From the NCBI RefSeq assembly GCF_021800405.1, contig NZ_CP084550.1:1798001-1862000 (forward strand): a stretch of DNA of 64,000 nt. Direction: 5' to 3'. Made by a program: the position numbers and the translations under genes. This document shows, in pieces, positions 30,601-39,687 of this stretch (position 1 is its first letter; every line of letters begins with the position of its first letter). Origin of the DNA: Arthrobacter sp. FW306-07-I. Lineage in GTDB: Bacteria > Actinomycetota > Actinomycetes > Actinomycetales > Micrococcaceae. The notes under the pieces are model-generated. The model was not told where the DNA came from and searched no databases. It saw only the letters and a list, made by a program, of their open reading frames with translations.

Positions 30601-31154
30601 CCGGACCCTCAGGCTCCGGCAAATCCACGCTGCTCTCGGTGCTGCTGGGTTTCCTGCCGCCCGCTTCCGGCCAGGTGAGGGTGACCGGCCGGGCGGCGTG
30701 GTGCCCGCAGGATGCACACCTGTTCGACTCCACCATCCGCGGCAACCTGCTGCTGGGCAGGCCGTCCACCGGCGGCGCCTCTGCGGGACGTGACGAAGAG
30801 CTGGACGCCGTCCTGGCCGCCGTCGGACTGGCCGGGCTGGTTGGCCGGCTGCCGGCGGGGCTGGACACGCGGATCGGCCCGGGGGGTGCTTTCCTGAGCG
30901 GCGGCGAGCGCCAGCGCCTGGCTGTGGCCCGGACCCTGCTGACCGGTGCGGAGGTGATCCTGCTGGATGAGCCCACCGCCCACCTGGACGCGGAGTCCGC
31001 CGCCGCCATGCTCGCGGACCTGCGTTCCGGGCTGCGGGACCGCACGGTGGTGCTGGTCACCCACAACCCGGCGGACATCCAGGCCGGTGACGGGCGCCTT
31101 GACCTGTCGGAATTCTCGGGACAGGCGCGGGCACCGCTGGCGCGTTTGCGCTGA
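27696..31154 (+). CDS. cydDC: Fused CydDC ABC exporter (thiol/haem-type, bd oxidase assembly)
   Basis: 1152 residues: one polypeptide holding both half-transporters that are separate (CydD and CydC) in E. coli. Order: TM domain 1 (about 10-295), ATPase 1 (about 325-545; Walker A K367 in GPSGAGKST, signature LSPGE), a variable linker (about 560-600), TM domain 2 (about 603-895), ATPase 2 (about 925-1140; Walker A K976 in GPSGSGKST, signature LSGGE, then [10 protein letters not shown]). CydDC exports reduced thiols and is needed for haem-ligated bd oxidase. The LSPGE signature in site 1 suggests unequal ATPase sites. GTG start one base after cydB's stop, so translationally coupled. The fusion is common in Actinobacteria. 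Confidence 0.93.
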   Translation: MRPTFPTGPATRSAIYWLGLLAALKALSLILIGQAVASVLAGLAEGNEAWAQQLTPGAVGVVLRSLTVWGQAVAARRAALGVKEELRAELLERALRSGVRGTGPGDGGLAVLATRGLDALDSYYTQFLPALVNCAAVPLLLGARILFADWVSALVIVLTVPLIPVFMVLIGRYTEDNVRQAQASLARLSGHMLELAKGLPVLVGLGRATAQRKALEEISEEYRSRTMGTLRTAFLSALALELIATISVAVVAVFIGVRLVHGGMPLEAGLLALLLAPDCYLPLRELGTAHHASDDGRVALAETAAVTDAPEPAPLPAAKAGRPGAPLEVTALTVTYPGRSGAAVGPLSFTAPQDRITALDGPSGAGKSTVLGVLAGTIGNGGEPDAAGTSITGYINGLDRGAVAWVPQHPVMVAGKVLDEVLLYLSPDARHGPDRFTAESAARGCLERAGAGHLAGKHQAELSPGELRRVALARGLARIDAGATLLLLDEPTAHLDDASAVIVENAIRRLRGEVTVILVAHNQRTRQLADVLVPVGPAGTTPEVPHAGISALLADNAGTAGSTRSNGTPATDTGVDGGTDARRVRPVRPARSAAPSADPRAARLLAALLAPVRGKFAAAAFVGTLAAVFAVALSGLSGWLIIRASEQPPILYLLTAIVGVRFFGIGRAVFRYWERLLLHDAVFAALTRLRGRLWESLSRRALSLRRLLQGGNVLGTVIDDVDTVRDLLPRVVLPPVTALAVSVLAVAATGTLVPAALPAVVGAAVSGLLLAPAAALWGDRKSASAEQALRSGVLRRVTAALDARAELHANGVAPRVLDALLAEDRDATRASQRSAWADGLGHAVATAACGAAALAAAWLAGPEVLAARVAPAIAAVVVLLLLALVEPFAAMTTAVRQFPALRAVMRRVGESGALEEGGDASDGLQPVPARAGGAPGIELVDLAAAWPGGSPVFSGVDAEAAPGRWLAVTGPSGSGKSTLLSVLLGFLPPASGQVRVTGRAAWCPQDAHLFDSTIRGNLLLGRPSTGGASAGRDEELDAVLAAVGLAGLVGRLPAGLDTRIGPGGAFLSGGERQRLAVARTLLTGAEVILLDEPTAHLDAESAAAMLADLRSGLRDRTVVLVTHNPADIQAGDGRLDLSEFSGQARAPLARLR

Positions 31155-31199
31155 CGCCCCTCCCGTTAAAGCCGGAAAGGGGCCGGGAAGCCTGTATCC

Positions 31200-31718
31200 C
31201 TAGCCGTTGACGTCGTGCAGGTGATGGAAGACGTCGTGCAGGAAGTATTGGGAGAGCGTCAGGACGGTGAACTCCGAGCCGTTGCTGCGCAGCCCTTTGC
31301 GTCCCCAGTCCTCTTCGGGGACGCCGGCGAACGACTCGGCCGCCTCGTGTCCTTCTGCCGCCAGTTCCGGGCCCACTTCCGACGGGTCGGCGTTGGCGTA
31401 GTCCTTTTCGACCGCTGTCCGGTCCTGGTCCCAGTCCGCGAAGCGGGCATCATCCGCCGTGAGCATCAGGTTCAGCCGCTGGACGAACAGGGTGAAGACG
31501 TCCCGCACGTGGCAGGCGTACTCAACCGCGGACCAGGTGTCGTCGTTGGGGCGCTGGGTCGCGTCCGGCCGGCGCAGGACGGCCAGCCATCGCGGAATCA
31601 TGCTTTCGATGCTGCCCGGGACCGTTGCCGGTGTGGCTGAGGAGGCGTTGAAGGAGCATTCCGGGCAGGGGCGGGACAGGACCCAGGTCCAGTCCTTGGC
31701 ATCGGGAACGATAGGCAT
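31200..31718 (-). CDS. DinB/DUF664-like putative metal-dependent protein
   Basis: 172 residues. The pattern of the DinB four-helix family is visible: W-S-A-V-E-Y-A-C-H-V-R-D (about 62-73) and a C-terminal LSQYFLHDVFHHLHDV with spaced histidines (about 156-171), which would bind a metal. Several members are thiol-dependent transferases, but substrate and role here are unknown. An N-terminal CPECSF segment adds two cysteines. ATG 31718; no Shine-Dalgarno, but TAGACT is six bases upstream (leaderless). Divergent from the ABC gene. Confidence 0.75.
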   Translation of the reverse strand: MPIVPDAKDWTWVLSRPCPECSFNASSATPATVPGSIESMIPRWLAVLRRPDATQRPNDDTWSAVEYACHVRDVFTLFVQRLNLMLTADDARFADWDQDRTAVEKDYANADPSEVGPELAAEGHEAAESFAGVPEEDWGRKGLRSNGSEFTVLTLSQYFLHDVFHHLHDVNG

Positions 31719-31724
31719 GGGAGC

Positions 31725-31781
31725 AGTCTAAGCGGTGCGGGCCAAAAGACTCTGGGATGGACGCAGCGGCCCGGCTAGCGT
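31725..31781. promoter_or_regulatory. Back-to-back leaderless promoters
   Basis: Reverse strand: TAGACT (31725-31730) with six bases to the DinB-type ATG. Forward strand: TAGCGT (31776-31781) with six bases to the ABC gene ATG. The 69-base gap thus appears to hold two diverging promoters with mirrored geometry and no Shine-Dalgarno for either gene. Confidence 0.55.
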
Positions 31782-31787
31782 CGCAGC

Positions 31788-32786
31788 ATGAGCCCGGAAA
31801 CGAGCATGGGCGCGCAAAGCACGGACGGGGAAAGCATGGTGCGGCTGGCCGGCCTGACCAAGCGGTTTGGCCGGAACACAGCGCTCGACGATGTCAGCCT
31901 CACCATCGGGCCAGGCGAGGTGTTTGGCTACCTGGGCCCGAACGGGGCAGGCAAAACCACCACCATCCGCCTCCTGATGGGGATGCTGCGGCCTTCGGCG
32001 GGAACAGCGGCCGTACTGGGACTGGATGCCTGGCGGCAGTCGCGGGACGTCCACCGCCTGGTGGGCTACGTGCCCGGCGAGCCGGCGCTGTACGACCGCC
32101 TCACCGGCAACCAGCACGTCGCCTACTGCTCCCACCTGCGGCACCGCGACGACCGGAAAGGGGCAGCGGAGGTCGCGGTCCGGCTGGACCTGGACCTGGA
32201 CCGGCCGGCCCGCACGTTGTCGCGCGGGAACCGCCAGAAGCTCGCCGTGGTCCTGGCCGTGATGTCGCGGCCACGGCTGCTGGTGCTGGACGAACCAACG
32301 AGCGGAATCGATCCGCTGGTGCAGCAGGTTTTCCATTCCATCCTGCGTGAGCACACTGCCGACGGCGGTTCAGCCTTGTTCTCCTCCCACGTCCTGGGCG
32401 AGGTGGAGCGTGTGGCGGACCGAATCGGAGTGGTGCGCGGTGGAAAACTGGTGGCGGTGGAACGGTTGCAGGACCTTGCCGCCCGCTCCCTGCACCGGGT
32501 GCGGGCCCGTTTCACCGACGGGGTCTCTGCGGCGGAGTTTGCCGGTGTTCCCGGGGTGCGGGATCTGCAGGTTGACGGCCGCACGTTGAGCTGCAACGCC
32601 CCGCAGGCCGCCCTGGATGCACTGCTCAAGCTGGTCAGCGCCAGGGAAGTGGAGGACTTCGAATGTTCCGAGGCCCCGCTGGAGGAGATGTTCCTGAGCT
32701 ACTACGGGATTGACCAGCAACCCGGCCACGCGTCCGCCGCCGAGACGGAAAGCGTGTCCGGAACGGCGGTGGGCCATGCTGGCTAA
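31788..32786 (+). CDS. ABC transporter ATP-binding protein
   Basis: 332 residues. A standard ABC-2-type ATPase: Walker A GPNGAGKTT (about 47-55), signature LSRGNRQKLAVV (about 143-154), Walker B LLVLDEPTSGIDP (about 163-175), and a C-terminal DUF4162-like domain (about 240-310). Drug or antibiotic resistance exporters of this type are common. It works with the permease encoded next, whose start lies inside this gene. Leaderless start at ATG 31788. The substrate is unknown. Confidence 0.9.
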   Translation: MSPETSMGAQSTDGESMVRLAGLTKRFGRNTALDDVSLTIGPGEVFGYLGPNGAGKTTTIRLLMGMLRPSAGTAAVLGLDAWRQSRDVHRLVGYVPGEPALYDRLTGNQHVAYCSHLRHRDDRKGAAEVAVRLDLDLDRPARTLSRGNRQKLAVVLAVMSRPRLLVLDEPTSGIDPLVQQVFHSILREHTADGGSALFSSHVLGEVERVADRIGVVRGGKLVAVERLQDLAARSLHRVRARFTDGVSAAEFAGVPGVRDLQVDGRTLSCNAPQAALDALLKLVSAREVEDFECSEAPLEEMFLSYYGIDQQPGHASAAETESVSGTAVGHAG

Positions 32787-33576
32787 CGTCCTGCTGAAGA
32801 CGCTCCGGGACCAGGGGAGGGTGCTGCTGGCATGGGCCGTCTCCCTGGCGCTGATTGTGGCCACGTACGCAGCCATCTGGCCGTCCGTGAAGTCGCAGCC
32901 GTCCATGAGTGACTTCATCGACCAAATGCCGGAGGCGTTCCGGTCGCTGTTCGCCACATCCAGCGCCGACATGTCCACTCCCACGGGCTATATCCAGGTG
33001 GAGCTGCTGTCCTTCATGGGGCCGATCGCCGTGCTGATCTACGCCATCAGCGCCGGGGCCGGGTCGATTGGCGGGGAAGAGGACCGGCACACCATGGACC
33101 TGCTGCTTGGCAACCCGGTGGGCCGGGGCAGGGTGGTGGTGGACAAGTTCTTCGCCATGGTGCTGGGCACCTTCCTGCTGGCCGCCGTGATGGGGCTGTC
33201 GCTGGTGATTGAGGGCAACATGGCGGACCTTGTCCTGCCGCCGGACAAGGTGGCTGCCGCCATGCTGCACCTGGCACTGCTGGGCGTGGTTTTCGGATCC
33301 CTGGCCCTCGGCTTGTCGGCGTCCACAGGGCGGACCGGCCTCAGCCGCGGAATTCCCGCCGTGCTGGCGGTTCTTGCCTACATCGTCAACGCGCTTGCAC
33401 CGCTGGTGGAGGCCTTCCGCCGGATCCAAAAGGCCTCACCGTTCTACCAGTACGTTGGCCAGGACCCGTTGCGGAAGGGGCCCGCGTGGGACAGCGTGCT
33501 GGTGTCCGCCCTCACCATTGCGGTGCTGTTGGCGCTCGCCGTCGCGGGCTTTCGGCGCAGGGACGTGGCGGGTTGA
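32776..33576 (+). CDS. ABC-2-type transporter permease
   Basis: 266 residues with six membrane helices and the pattern EEDRHTMDLLLGNPVGRGRVVVDKF (about 95-119) seen in ABC-2 permeases; one subunit usually forms a dimer with two ATPases. The start at ATG 32776 overlaps the ATPase gene by 11 bases, so translation is coupled. An earlier in-frame start (32710) is possible but would put a charged, Arg/Pro-rich 22-residue tail before helix 1 inside the upstream gene. Ends at a hairpin shared with parC. Confidence 0.85.
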   Translation: MLANVLLKTLRDQGRVLLAWAVSLALIVATYAAIWPSVKSQPSMSDFIDQMPEAFRSLFATSSADMSTPTGYIQVELLSFMGPIAVLIYAISAGAGSIGGEEDRHTMDLLLGNPVGRGRVVVDKFFAMVLGTFLLAAVMGLSLVIEGNMADLVLPPDKVAAAMLHLALLGVVFGSLALGLSASTGRTGLSRGIPAVLAVLAYIVNALAPLVEAFRRIQKASPFYQYVGQDPLRKGPAWDSVLVSALTIAVLLALAVAGFRRRDVAG

Positions 33577-33606
33577 GCGCAGCTGCACTGTTGGATGCGG
33601 CTGCGC
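33577..33606. terminator. Bidirectional hairpin between permease gene and parC
   Basis: 11-bp stem (33577-33587 and 33596-33606) with one wobble pair and an 8-base loop, in the 46-base gap between convergent genes. Confidence 0.6.
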
Positions 33607-33622
33607 CTCAGTCCCGCCCGCA

Positions 33623-36139
33623 CTAGTCGTCCTCGGATGCTCCGTCCGGCCAGGCCATGGCCGGGCCCACCGCTTCCACGGCCTGGGAGAGCGGGACGCC
33701 CGATCCGTCACGGCGGCCGTGCTCCTGGGGCAGGGACCTTGCCACGCCGGCGGCGGATGACGCCTTCGCCGGGCCGTGTCCTGCCCAGGCGAGCAGCAGC
33801 ATGTCCTCGCCTTTCAGGAAACGGTGTGACCGAACCCCGGCGGTGGCGCGTCCCTTGGCCGGGTATTCGGAGAAGGCGGTGACCTTCGCCGTGCCTGGAG
33901 CCGTGCCAGGGAGGGCGCCGTTGGTCCCGGCGATGGTTACCACGACGGCGGCCTCGTCCTTGGGCTGCACGGCACCGAAGAAGATCACCTGGTCACCCGC
34001 GGCCAGTTTGATTCCCGCCACGCCGCCGGCGGTACGCCCCTGGGGACGGACGGCGGATGCGGGGAACTTCAGCAGCTGGGCCTCCCGGGTGAGGAACACC
34101 AGGTCGACGTCGTCTGCGCTGGCCGGAGCCACGCCCACCACGAAGTCCTTGTCCTTGAGGGTGATGACTTCCCAGTCCTCGCGGTTCAGCGGATAGTCCG
34201 GCTGGACGCGTTTCACCACGCCCTGGGCGGTGCCGATGGCCAGGACCTCGTCCAGGCGCACGAACGCCACCAGGGACTCGCCCTTCACCAGGGTGAGGAA
34301 CTCCTTGGCCGGAACGCCGCCGGCGAGGTTGGGCAGCCCGGCCATGGGCGCGAGCACGGGCATGTCCATGACCTGCAGCCGGAGCATGCGGCCCAGCGAG
34401 GTGACGGCCGCAATCTCGCCCCGGGCCGACGTCTTCACCACCGAGGTGTAGACGTCGTGCTTGCTGCGGGGACCGGCCTCGGCCAGCGGTTCCTGGTTGC
34501 TGGTGCGGGCCACCTGCCCGGAGGCTGTGAGGATGGCCCAGCAGGGGTCGTCCGCAATCTCCAGGGACAGTGGAGTGGGCTTGCCCTTCTTCCCGTTGGC
34601 CCCGGCAAGTTCGGCGGCCACGGTGGGGGAGACGGCCTCGGATTCCAGCAGGACGGTCCTGCGGGGCGTACCGTGCTCCTCGGCGATGGCGCCGAGTTCG
34701 TCGGAGACCACCGTGCGCAGCAGTTCCTCGGAGTCCAGGATTGCCTGCAGCTCGGCGATCTCGCGGCGCAGTTCGTCCTGTTCCTTTTCCAGCTCGATCC
34801 GGGAGTACTTGGTGAGCTGGCGCAGGCGCAGTTCCAGGATGTAGTTGGCCTGGACCTCGGTGAGGTCGTAGATGGACATCAGCCGTTCACGGGCCGCAGC
34901 AGCCTCGTCCGAGGACCGGATGATCTGGATGACCTCGTCGATGTCCACGATGGCGATGAGGAGGCCCTCCACCAGGTGCAGCCGGTCCTTCTTCTTCCCC
35001 AGGCGGAACACGGTCCGGCGGCGGACCACGTTGATGCGGTGGTTGACGTAGACGGACAAGAGGTCCACCAAGCCCAGAGTCTGCGGCTGGCCGTCCACCA
35101 GGGTGACGTTGTTGATGCCGAAGGAGTCCTCCATCGGCGTGTACCGGTAAAGCTGCTGCAGCACGGCGTTGGGGTTGAAGCCGTTCTTGAGCTCGATGAC
35201 CAGCCGGAGCCCGTGCTTGCGGTCGGTCAGGTCCACGATGTCGCTGATGCCGGTCAGCTTCTTGGCGTTGACCGCGTCCTTGATCTTTTCGATCACCTTT
35301 TCCGGGCCCACCATGTACGGCAGTTCCGTGACCACCAGGCCGGTGCGGCGCGCGGAAAGTTGTTCGATCTCCACCTTGGCGCGGGTCTTGAAGGATCCAC
35401 GGCCGGTGGCGTAGGCGTCGCGGATGCCGTCCAGGCCGACGATCCGGCCGCCGCTGGGCAGGTCCGGGCCCGGAACGAACCGCATGAGGTCATCCAGGGT
35501 GGCGTCCGGGTTGGCGATCAGGTGCCGGGCGGCGGAGATGACTTCCACCAGGTTGTGCGGGGCCATGTTGGTGGCCATGCCGACGGCGATGCCGGTGGCG
35601 CCGTTGACCAGCAGGTTGGGGAAAGCGGCAGGCAGGACGTCCGGCTGGGTGAGCTGGTTGTCGTAGTTCGGGACGAAGTCCACCACGTCTTCGTCGAGGT
35701 GGTTGGTGAGCGTGAGGGCGGCCGCCGCCAGCCTCGCTTCCGTGTACCGCGGTGCTGCGGGGCCGTCGTCGAGCGAGCCGAAGTTGCCGTGCCCGTCAAT
35801 CAGGGGGAGGCGCAGCGAGAAGTCCTGCGCCATGCGCACCATGGCGTCGTAAATGGCGGCGTCGCCGTGTGGGTGCAGCTTTCCCATGACCTCGCCCACC
35901 ACGCGGGCGCTCTTGACGTGGCCGCGGTCGGGGCGCAGGCCCATGTCGCTCATCATGTAGAGGATGCGCCGCTGCACCGGCTTGAGCCCGTCACGGGCGT
36001 CCGGGAGCGCGCGCGAGTAGATCACTGAGTACGCGTACTCCAGGAACGAGCCCTGCATCTCGGAGGTGACATCGATATCGACGATGTTTTCCGTGTAGTT
36101 CTCGTCTGCGATGGGGGCTGGACTTTGGCGGCGGGCCAT
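33623..36139 (-). CDS. parC: DNA topoisomerase IV subunit A (GyrA/ParC type)
   Basis: 838 residues. Breakage-reunion domain with [15 protein letters not shown] (48-61), the quinolone-pocket region [15 protein letters not shown] (91-105) and catalytic tyrosine Y132 in PRYTEARL. The C-terminal third has the repeated beta-propeller blades. I see no GyrA-box (QRRGGKG) motif, which gyrase needs for supercoiling; this supports ParC over GyrA. The partner parE gene is 10 kb away and points towards this one. ATG 36139 with AGAAGGA about 16 bases before it. Confidence 0.85.
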   Translation of the reverse strand: MARRQSPAPIADENYTENIVDIDVTSEMQGSFLEYAYSVIYSRALPDARDGLKPVQRRILYMMSDMGLRPDRGHVKSARVVGEVMGKLHPHGDAAIYDAMVRMAQDFSLRLPLIDGHGNFGSLDDGPAAPRYTEARLAAAALTLTNHLDEDVVDFVPNYDNQLTQPDVLPAAFPNLLVNGATGIAVGMATNMAPHNLVEVISAARHLIANPDATLDDLMRFVPGPDLPSGGRIVGLDGIRDAYATGRGSFKTRAKVEIEQLSARRTGLVVTELPYMVGPEKVIEKIKDAVNAKKLTGISDIVDLTDRKHGLRLVIELKNGFNPNAVLQQLYRYTPMEDSFGINNVTLVDGQPQTLGLVDLLSVYVNHRINVVRRRTVFRLGKKKDRLHLVEGLLIAIVDIDEVIQIIRSSDEAAAARERLMSIYDLTEVQANYILELRLRQLTKYSRIELEKEQDELRREIAELQAILDSEELLRTVVSDELGAIAEEHGTPRRTVLLESEAVSPTVAAELAGANGKKGKPTPLSLEIADDPCWAILTASGQVARTSNQEPLAEAGPRSKHDVYTSVVKTSARGEIAAVTSLGRMLRLQVMDMPVLAPMAGLPNLAGGVPAKEFLTLVKGESLVAFVRLDEVLAIGTAQGVVKRVQPDYPLNREDWEVITLKDKDFVVGVAPASADDVDLVFLTREAQLLKFPASAVRPQGRTAGGVAGIKLAAGDQVIFFGAVQPKDEAAVVVTIAGTNGALPGTAPGTAKVTAFSEYPAKGRATAGVRSHRFLKGEDMLLLAWAGHGPAKASSAAGVARSLPQEHGRRDGSGVPLSQAVEAVGPAMAWPDGASEDD

Positions 36140-36204
36140 GGGGTGTGGTGAATCCTTCTGGGGTTACTGCGCAGCCGTTGGGGTGTGCTGCGGGAGTTTT
36201 TGGC

Positions 36205-36217
36205 TAGGCTAAGCCTA
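36205..36217 (+). promoter_or_regulatory. Leaderless promoter of the pat-type gene in a perfect palindrome
   Basis: TAGGCT (36205-36210) is a -10 box six bases before the ATG. It is also the left arm of a perfect 13-bp dyad TAGGCT-A-AGCCTA, whose right arm ends on the A of the start codon. A protein bound there would cover both the promoter and the translation start. Confidence 0.45.
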
Positions 36218-38901
36218 TGGTGGATCGGCCCGGGGACGGCGAATATCCGGAACATTGGGAAGCCGATGTCGTCCTGCGGGACGGCGGAACAGCGCATTTG
36301 CGGCCCATCCACCCGTCGGACGCGGATGCTGTCCAGGCCTTCCATGCCGGGCAGTCGCAGAATTCAATCTACATGCGCTTCTTCGCCTTCAAGGCCAGGC
36401 TGTCCGCCAAGGAGCTCAAGCGCTTCACCGAGGTGGACTACAAGGACCGCGTGGCGTTCGTCATCACCATCCACGGGGAAATCATCGGCATCGGACGCTA
36501 CGACCGCCTCCCCAACCCCACAGAGGCCGAGGTGGCCTTCAACATCGCCGACGCCCACCAGGGAAGGGGCATCGGCTCCATCCTGCTCGAACACCTGGCC
36601 GCCGCTGCGCACGAAAACGGGATCCGGAAGTTCACCGCAGAGGTGCTGCCGGAAAACCGGAAGATGCTGATGGTCTTCTCCGACGCCGGCTACGACGTCA
36701 AGCGCCACTTCGACGACGGCGTCGTGAGCCTCGAGTTCAACATCGACCCCACCGAAAAATCGCGGGCCGTCATGGAATCCCGCGAGCACCGCGCAGAGGC
36801 GAGAAGCGTCCGGGAGCTGCTGGCGCCGTCGTCCGTTGCTGTAATCGGTGCCAGCCGCAGGTGGGGGACCGTGGGGTACCAGCTGCTGGAACACATCATC
36901 GAGGGCGGCTTCCACGGCTCCGTCTACGCCATCAACCCGGAAGCGCTGGAGCTCGCGGGCATGATGTCCTACGGCAAGCTCTCAGAGGTCCCCGAACCCG
37001 TCCAGCTGGCCATCATCGCCGTCCCCTACGAGGAGGTGGCCGGGGTTGTGGCGGAGTGCGCCGCTGCGGGCGTTAAGGGCGTCGTGATCGCCTCGGCAGG
37101 CTTCGCGGACGACGGCGAACGCGGCCTGCTGCGGCAGCGCGCCCTGGTGCGCCAGGCCAGGGCGAACGGCATGCGGGTGATCGGGCCGGCGTCGCTCGGC
37201 ATCGCCAACACCCACCCCGACGTGGCGTTGAACGCCTCCATGGCCCCCACCATGCCGCTGCGCGGCGGCCTGGGCCTGTTCAGCCAGTCCGCGGCCATCG
37301 GCGTCTCGCTTTACGCCGCCTCCAGCCGGCGCCGGGTGGGAGTGTCCAGCCTGCTCTCGGCAGGCAACCGGGCGGACGTTTCGGGCAATGACATGATGCA
37401 GTACTGGGAGGACGACGCCGATACCTCCGCCGTGGGCCTGTACCTTGAGTCGATCGGCAACCCCCGCAAGTTCTCCCGCATCGCCCGCCGGCTGGCCCGC
37501 ACCAAGCCCGTGATCGTGGCGAAGTCGGACACCATGGGCCTGCGGCTGCCGCCCGGCCATGCCGTCCGGACCACCCAGGCACCGGCCGGGGCGCTGGATG
37601 CCATGCTCCGGCAATCGGGCGTGATCCGGGTGGAAACCGTGGAGCAGCTGGTGGACGTGGCGCAGGTGGTCTCCGGCCGGCCGCTTCCCGCGGGACCGGA
37701 TGTTGCCATCTTCAGCAACTCCCAGGCGCTGGGCAATGTGGTGGCGGACAGTGCTGTGGCCCACGGGCTGGGGGTGGCGCAGGTGGTCTCCGGACTGGAC
37801 CTCGACGCCGGCCAGTCGGTGGCACTTCCCGCACTGCGGAAGGCCCTCCTCGATGCCCTGGCCTCCGATGCCGTGCATGCCGCCGTCGCTGCCCTGCTGC
37901 CGGCCCGCGGACTGACACCCGATGCCGTGGCGCAGGTCCTGGCCGAATGTTCGGCCAGCGCCCGCAAACCGGTGGTGGCCGCTTTCACCGGCATCCTGGA
38001 CCCGGCCATCAATGTGGAAGGCCTGTTGGGGGCGGACGGCTGCACCGTCCCCTGCTATTCCAACCCCGGAGCCGCCGTCGCCGCGCTCGCCGCCGTGGTG
38101 CGGTACGCGGAGTGGGCCGCCCGCGACCAGGGGCAGTTTGTGGAACCCGCAGGCTGCGACCCGCGGCAGGCCGAGGCTGAGCTCGACGAACTGCTGCGGG
38201 ACGTCACCGGTGACCAGCTCAAGCAGCTGGAACCGGCGGCGACTGCTTCCCTGCTGGGGCACTACGGCATCTCGGTCCTGCCCTCCCTGCCCTTCAGCAC
38301 CCCTGATGAGGCCGTGGCGGCCGCTGACGCACTGGGCTGGCCGGTGGTGCTGAAGACCACCGCCCCGGCCCTCCGCCACCGCCTGGATCTTGGCGGGGTG
38401 CGCCTGGGCATCGAGGATGAACAGTCGCTGCGCCAAAACGTGGTGCAGATGCGGCGGGCGCTCGCAGCCTACGGAGACCCTGCGCTCGAAGTGCAGGCGA
38501 TGGCGCCGGTGGGGCAGGCGTGCACCTTCCGTGCCATCGAGGATCCGCTGCTGGGCCCCGTCATCTCGTTCGGCCTTGCCGGTGACGCCGTCAACCTGCT
38601 CGACGACTGGGCGCACCGCGTCCCGCCGCTCTCCGCCGCCGACGTGCACGACTTCATCCGTTCCCCCCGGGCGTCCCGAAAGCTCTTCGGCTACCAGGGC
38701 CTGCCGCCCGTTGATGTCGCTGCCCTGGAGGACCTTGCCGGGCGGCTGGCCTGGATGAAGGACAACCATCCGGAGATCGCGCTGGTGGAGTTTAACCCGG
38801 TTTTGTGCGGCACCACCGGGGTGACCATTCTCGCCGCCGACGTGCGGATCGGCAACGCCGCGCAGCGCACGGACAGCGCGCGACGGGCCATGCTGGGCTG
38901 A
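36217..38901 (+). CDS. GNAT acetyltransferase fused to NDP-forming acyl-CoA synthetase-like domains (protein acetyltransferase, Pat type)
   Basis: 894 residues. N-terminal GNAT domain (about 20-180, acetyl-CoA loop QGRGIGS near 114-120), then a CoA-binding Rossmann domain (about 200-330), a ligase-CoA domain (about 340-640) and an ATP-grasp domain (about 670-890). This is the layout of actinobacterial Pat enzymes that acetylate acyl-CoA synthetases to switch them off. The phosphohistidine of true ADP-forming ligases (usually in SHTGALAG) is not seen; the matching stretch reads RTTQAPAGALDAM, so the ligase part is likely a sensor without activity (tentative alignment). Leaderless start. It does not overlap its neighbours. 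Confidence 0.87.
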   Translation: MVDRPGDGEYPEHWEADVVLRDGGTAHLRPIHPSDADAVQAFHAGQSQNSIYMRFFAFKARLSAKELKRFTEVDYKDRVAFVITIHGEIIGIGRYDRLPNPTEAEVAFNIADAHQGRGIGSILLEHLAAAAHENGIRKFTAEVLPENRKMLMVFSDAGYDVKRHFDDGVVSLEFNIDPTEKSRAVMESREHRAEARSVRELLAPSSVAVIGASRRWGTVGYQLLEHIIEGGFHGSVYAINPEALELAGMMSYGKLSEVPEPVQLAIIAVPYEEVAGVVAECAAAGVKGVVIASAGFADDGERGLLRQRALVRQARANGMRVIGPASLGIANTHPDVALNASMAPTMPLRGGLGLFSQSAAIGVSLYAASSRRRVGVSSLLSAGNRADVSGNDMMQYWEDDADTSAVGLYLESIGNPRKFSRIARRLARTKPVIVAKSDTMGLRLPPGHAVRTTQAPAGALDAMLRQSGVIRVETVEQLVDVAQVVSGRPLPAGPDVAIFSNSQALGNVVADSAVAHGLGVAQVVSGLDLDAGQSVALPALRKALLDALASDAVHAAVAALLPARGLTPDAVAQVLAECSASARKPVVAAFTGILDPAINVEGLLGADGCTVPCYSNPGAAVAALAAVVRYAEWAARDQGQFVEPAGCDPRQAEAELDELLRDVTGDQLKQLEPAATASLLGHYGISVLPSLPFSTPDEAVAAADALGWPVVLKTTAPALRHRLDLGGVRLGIEDEQSLRQNVVQMRRALAAYGDPALEVQAMAPVGQACTFRAIEDPLLGPVISFGLAGDAVNLLDDWAHRVPPLSAADVHDFIRSPRASRKLFGYQGLPPVDVAALEDLAGRLAWMKDNHPEIALVEFNPVLCGTTGVTILAADVRIGNAAQRTDSARRAMLG

Positions 38902-38942
38902 CGCGGTTAGCAAGTGACCGGGCGATCTGTGAAAATGGGGGC

Positions 38943-39686
38943 ATGAGCTTCCAGCCTCCCGCGTCGGCGCCCGAAACGCCCGGCAATGAAAACCAGGCCG
39001 TCCGCCACCACAGCTCACACAACCACGGAGTGCAGGGCCAGAGCCTGGAAGACGCACTGCAGAAGGCAGGGTTCTACCCGCGCCTTGTCTCGGACGTCGT
39101 CGACGACGCACTGGACGGCCGGGACTGCGTGGCCCACCTGGTGCACCTGGAGACCCACTTCGACCGGGCCGAGGTCCGCCGCCACATCACCGTGCTGGTC
39201 CTCACTGCGGACATGCTGGTGATCACCCACGTGGACGACCAGCAACTGGACGAGGCGGGGGAGCAGATCGTCGCCCAGATCTCCACCGAGTCCGTTCCCG
39301 TGGCCCAAATCCGGTCCGTGGTCCTGAGCTACATGTACGCCCAGCCGCAGAACTACAAGCCGTCGGACCCCGTCCGCGAACTGACCCTGTCCATCGCGTG
39401 GTCCGGCGGCCAACGGCTGGACATGGGGCCGGCCAGCTGCGGCGATCCGCAGTGCGAAGCGGACCACGGCTACACAGGAACCATCGCGCAGGAAGACATC
39501 GTGCTCCGCATCAGCGCCGAGGCGGATGGCCTTCGGGCCGTGCAGGACGCCAAGCTATTTGCCCGGGCCTTGCGGGCAGTCAATACCGGCTCCGCCGCGC
39601 CGGTCCCGCATGTGCAGTCCATGGGCCCCCGGACGCGCTCCGGAGTGTTTGGCAACCGGCTCAGCCGCGGGCACCAGCAGCGCTGA
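38943..39686 (+). CDS. DUF5998 protein
   Basis: 247 residues. A conserved, mostly hydrophilic actinobacterial protein without a known function. Conserved-looking blocks include LEDALQKAGFYPRLVSDVVDDALDG (about 36-60), HLETHFDRAEVRRHITVLVLT and a C-terminal ALRAVNTG. The GDPQCEADHGYTG segment has one cysteine and one histidine, too little for a metal call. The ATG at 38943 is preceded by GGGGG. The gene begins an operon with the phosphodiesterase and thymidine kinase genes (1-base gap, then an 8-base overlap). Confidence 0.82.
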   Translation: MSFQPPASAPETPGNENQAVRHHSSHNHGVQGQSLEDALQKAGFYPRLVSDVVDDALDGRDCVAHLVHLETHFDRAEVRRHITVLVLTADMLVITHVDDQQLDEAGEQIVAQISTESVPVAQIRSVVLSYMYAQPQNYKPSDPVRELTLSIAWSGGQRLDMGPASCGDPQCEADHGYTGTIAQEDIVLRISAEADGLRAVQDAKLFARALRAVNTGSAAPVPHVQSMGPRTRSGVFGNRLSRGHQQR

Positions 39687-39687
39687 G

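Noticed and set aside
33623..36139. Calling the A subunit gyrase (GyrA)
   Set aside because: No GyrA-box could be found in the C-terminal domain, and the partner gene lies alone; topoisomerase IV is more likely, though this is not proven.
36982..39111. Long open frame on the reverse strand over the pat-type gene
   Set aside because: It lies fully across well-supported + strand genes, has no recognisable protein features, and is the usual side effect of GC-rich codon use.
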